A stretch of DNA of 21,763 nucleotides. Origin: Ettlia oleoabundans (Eukaryota > Chlorophyta > Chlorophyceae > Chlamydomonadales). Where the stretch lies: assembly GCA_019693395.1 (NCBI GenBank), contig JAAMXP010002095.1:1-21763 (forward strand), read 5' to 3'. How positions within the stretch are numbered: the stretch's first letter is position 1; each line of letters opens with the position of its first letter. The notes under the pieces are model-generated. The model did no database searches, was not told where the DNA came from, and saw only the letters and a list, made by a program, of their open reading frames with translations. The translations under genes and the position numbers were made by a program. This document shows positions 21,610 through 21,763 of the stretch, piece by piece.

Positions 21610-21763
21610 CTGAACCAGGGGGGACAAGGGGCGGGACAAGGGGCAGGGACACAGCGTACTGAACAGCTCACACAAAAATAGGGCTGCCAGCCATCTGCCG
21701 ATCTGACATGTTTGAAACAACAACAACTCGCCGCCTGCCCGCGCGCCCCCGCCCGCCCTCGCC
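21610..21763 (-). other. Partial intron of asparagine synthetase at the window edge
   Basis: No coding similarity is seen upstream of the TTCAG acceptor at 21610-21614. The sequence has a short tandem GGGGCGGGACAA-like duplication at 21628-21650 and a C-rich end at 21731-21760. The preceding exon is outside the window. Confidence 0.6.

Overview
The window is nuclear DNA of a eukaryote with plastids, most likely a unicellular green alga (Chlorophyta). The evidence is short spliceosomal introns of about 100-310 nt, GTG-rich 5' splice sites, a TGTAA polyadenylation-type motif after two genes, GC-rich third codon positions that create long antisense ORFs, and the genes present: a plastid envelope translocon protein and a nuclear-encoded plastid ribosomal protein. 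I cannot name the genus. The sequence contains one assembly gap (NNNN at 13037-13040) directly after a 17-base G run.

Layout. (1) Positions 1-12148, minus strand: one very large gene for TIC236, the chloroplast relative of bacterial TamB. I resolve 23 exons whose phases all join into one 2,639-codon frame. The gene runs off the left edge, so the last part of its C-terminal TamB (DUF490) domain is missing. (2) 12149-13268: a gene-poor stretch of about 1.1 kb between two divergent genes, holding the G run and the gap. (3) 13269-15438, plus strand: a seven-exon membrane acyltransferase of the lysophosphatidate/LPLAT family, modelled at 363 residues. (4) 15850-16612, minus strand: a three-exon nuclear gene for plastid ribosomal protein bL33, 94 residues including a transit peptide. 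(5) 16771-19029, plus strand: a four-exon FBXO7/SKIP22-type F-box protein, 572 residues, with the order ubiquitin-like domain, FP domain, F-box, proline-rich tail. It is divergent from bL33 with only 158 bp between the start codons. (6) 19793-21609, minus strand: the C-terminal six exons of glutamine-dependent asparagine synthetase, running off the right edge.

Two genes serve the plastid: TIC236 in protein import across the envelope and bL33 in organellar translation. The other three serve lipid synthesis, ubiquitin-ligase or proteasome regulation, and nitrogen assimilation. This is ordinary eukaryotic gene order, and I see no operon, mobile element, CRISPR array or obvious new multi-gene system. 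The points most worth a second look are a segment of about 540 low-complexity residues near the N-terminus of TIC236, a probable GC-AG intron, loss of three of the four zinc-ribbon cysteines in bL33, an asparagine synthetase last exon that a naive ORF call would miss, and several guanine-run tracts. Exon borders were read by eye from splice motifs, phase and remembered family conservation. No alignment or RNA evidence was available.
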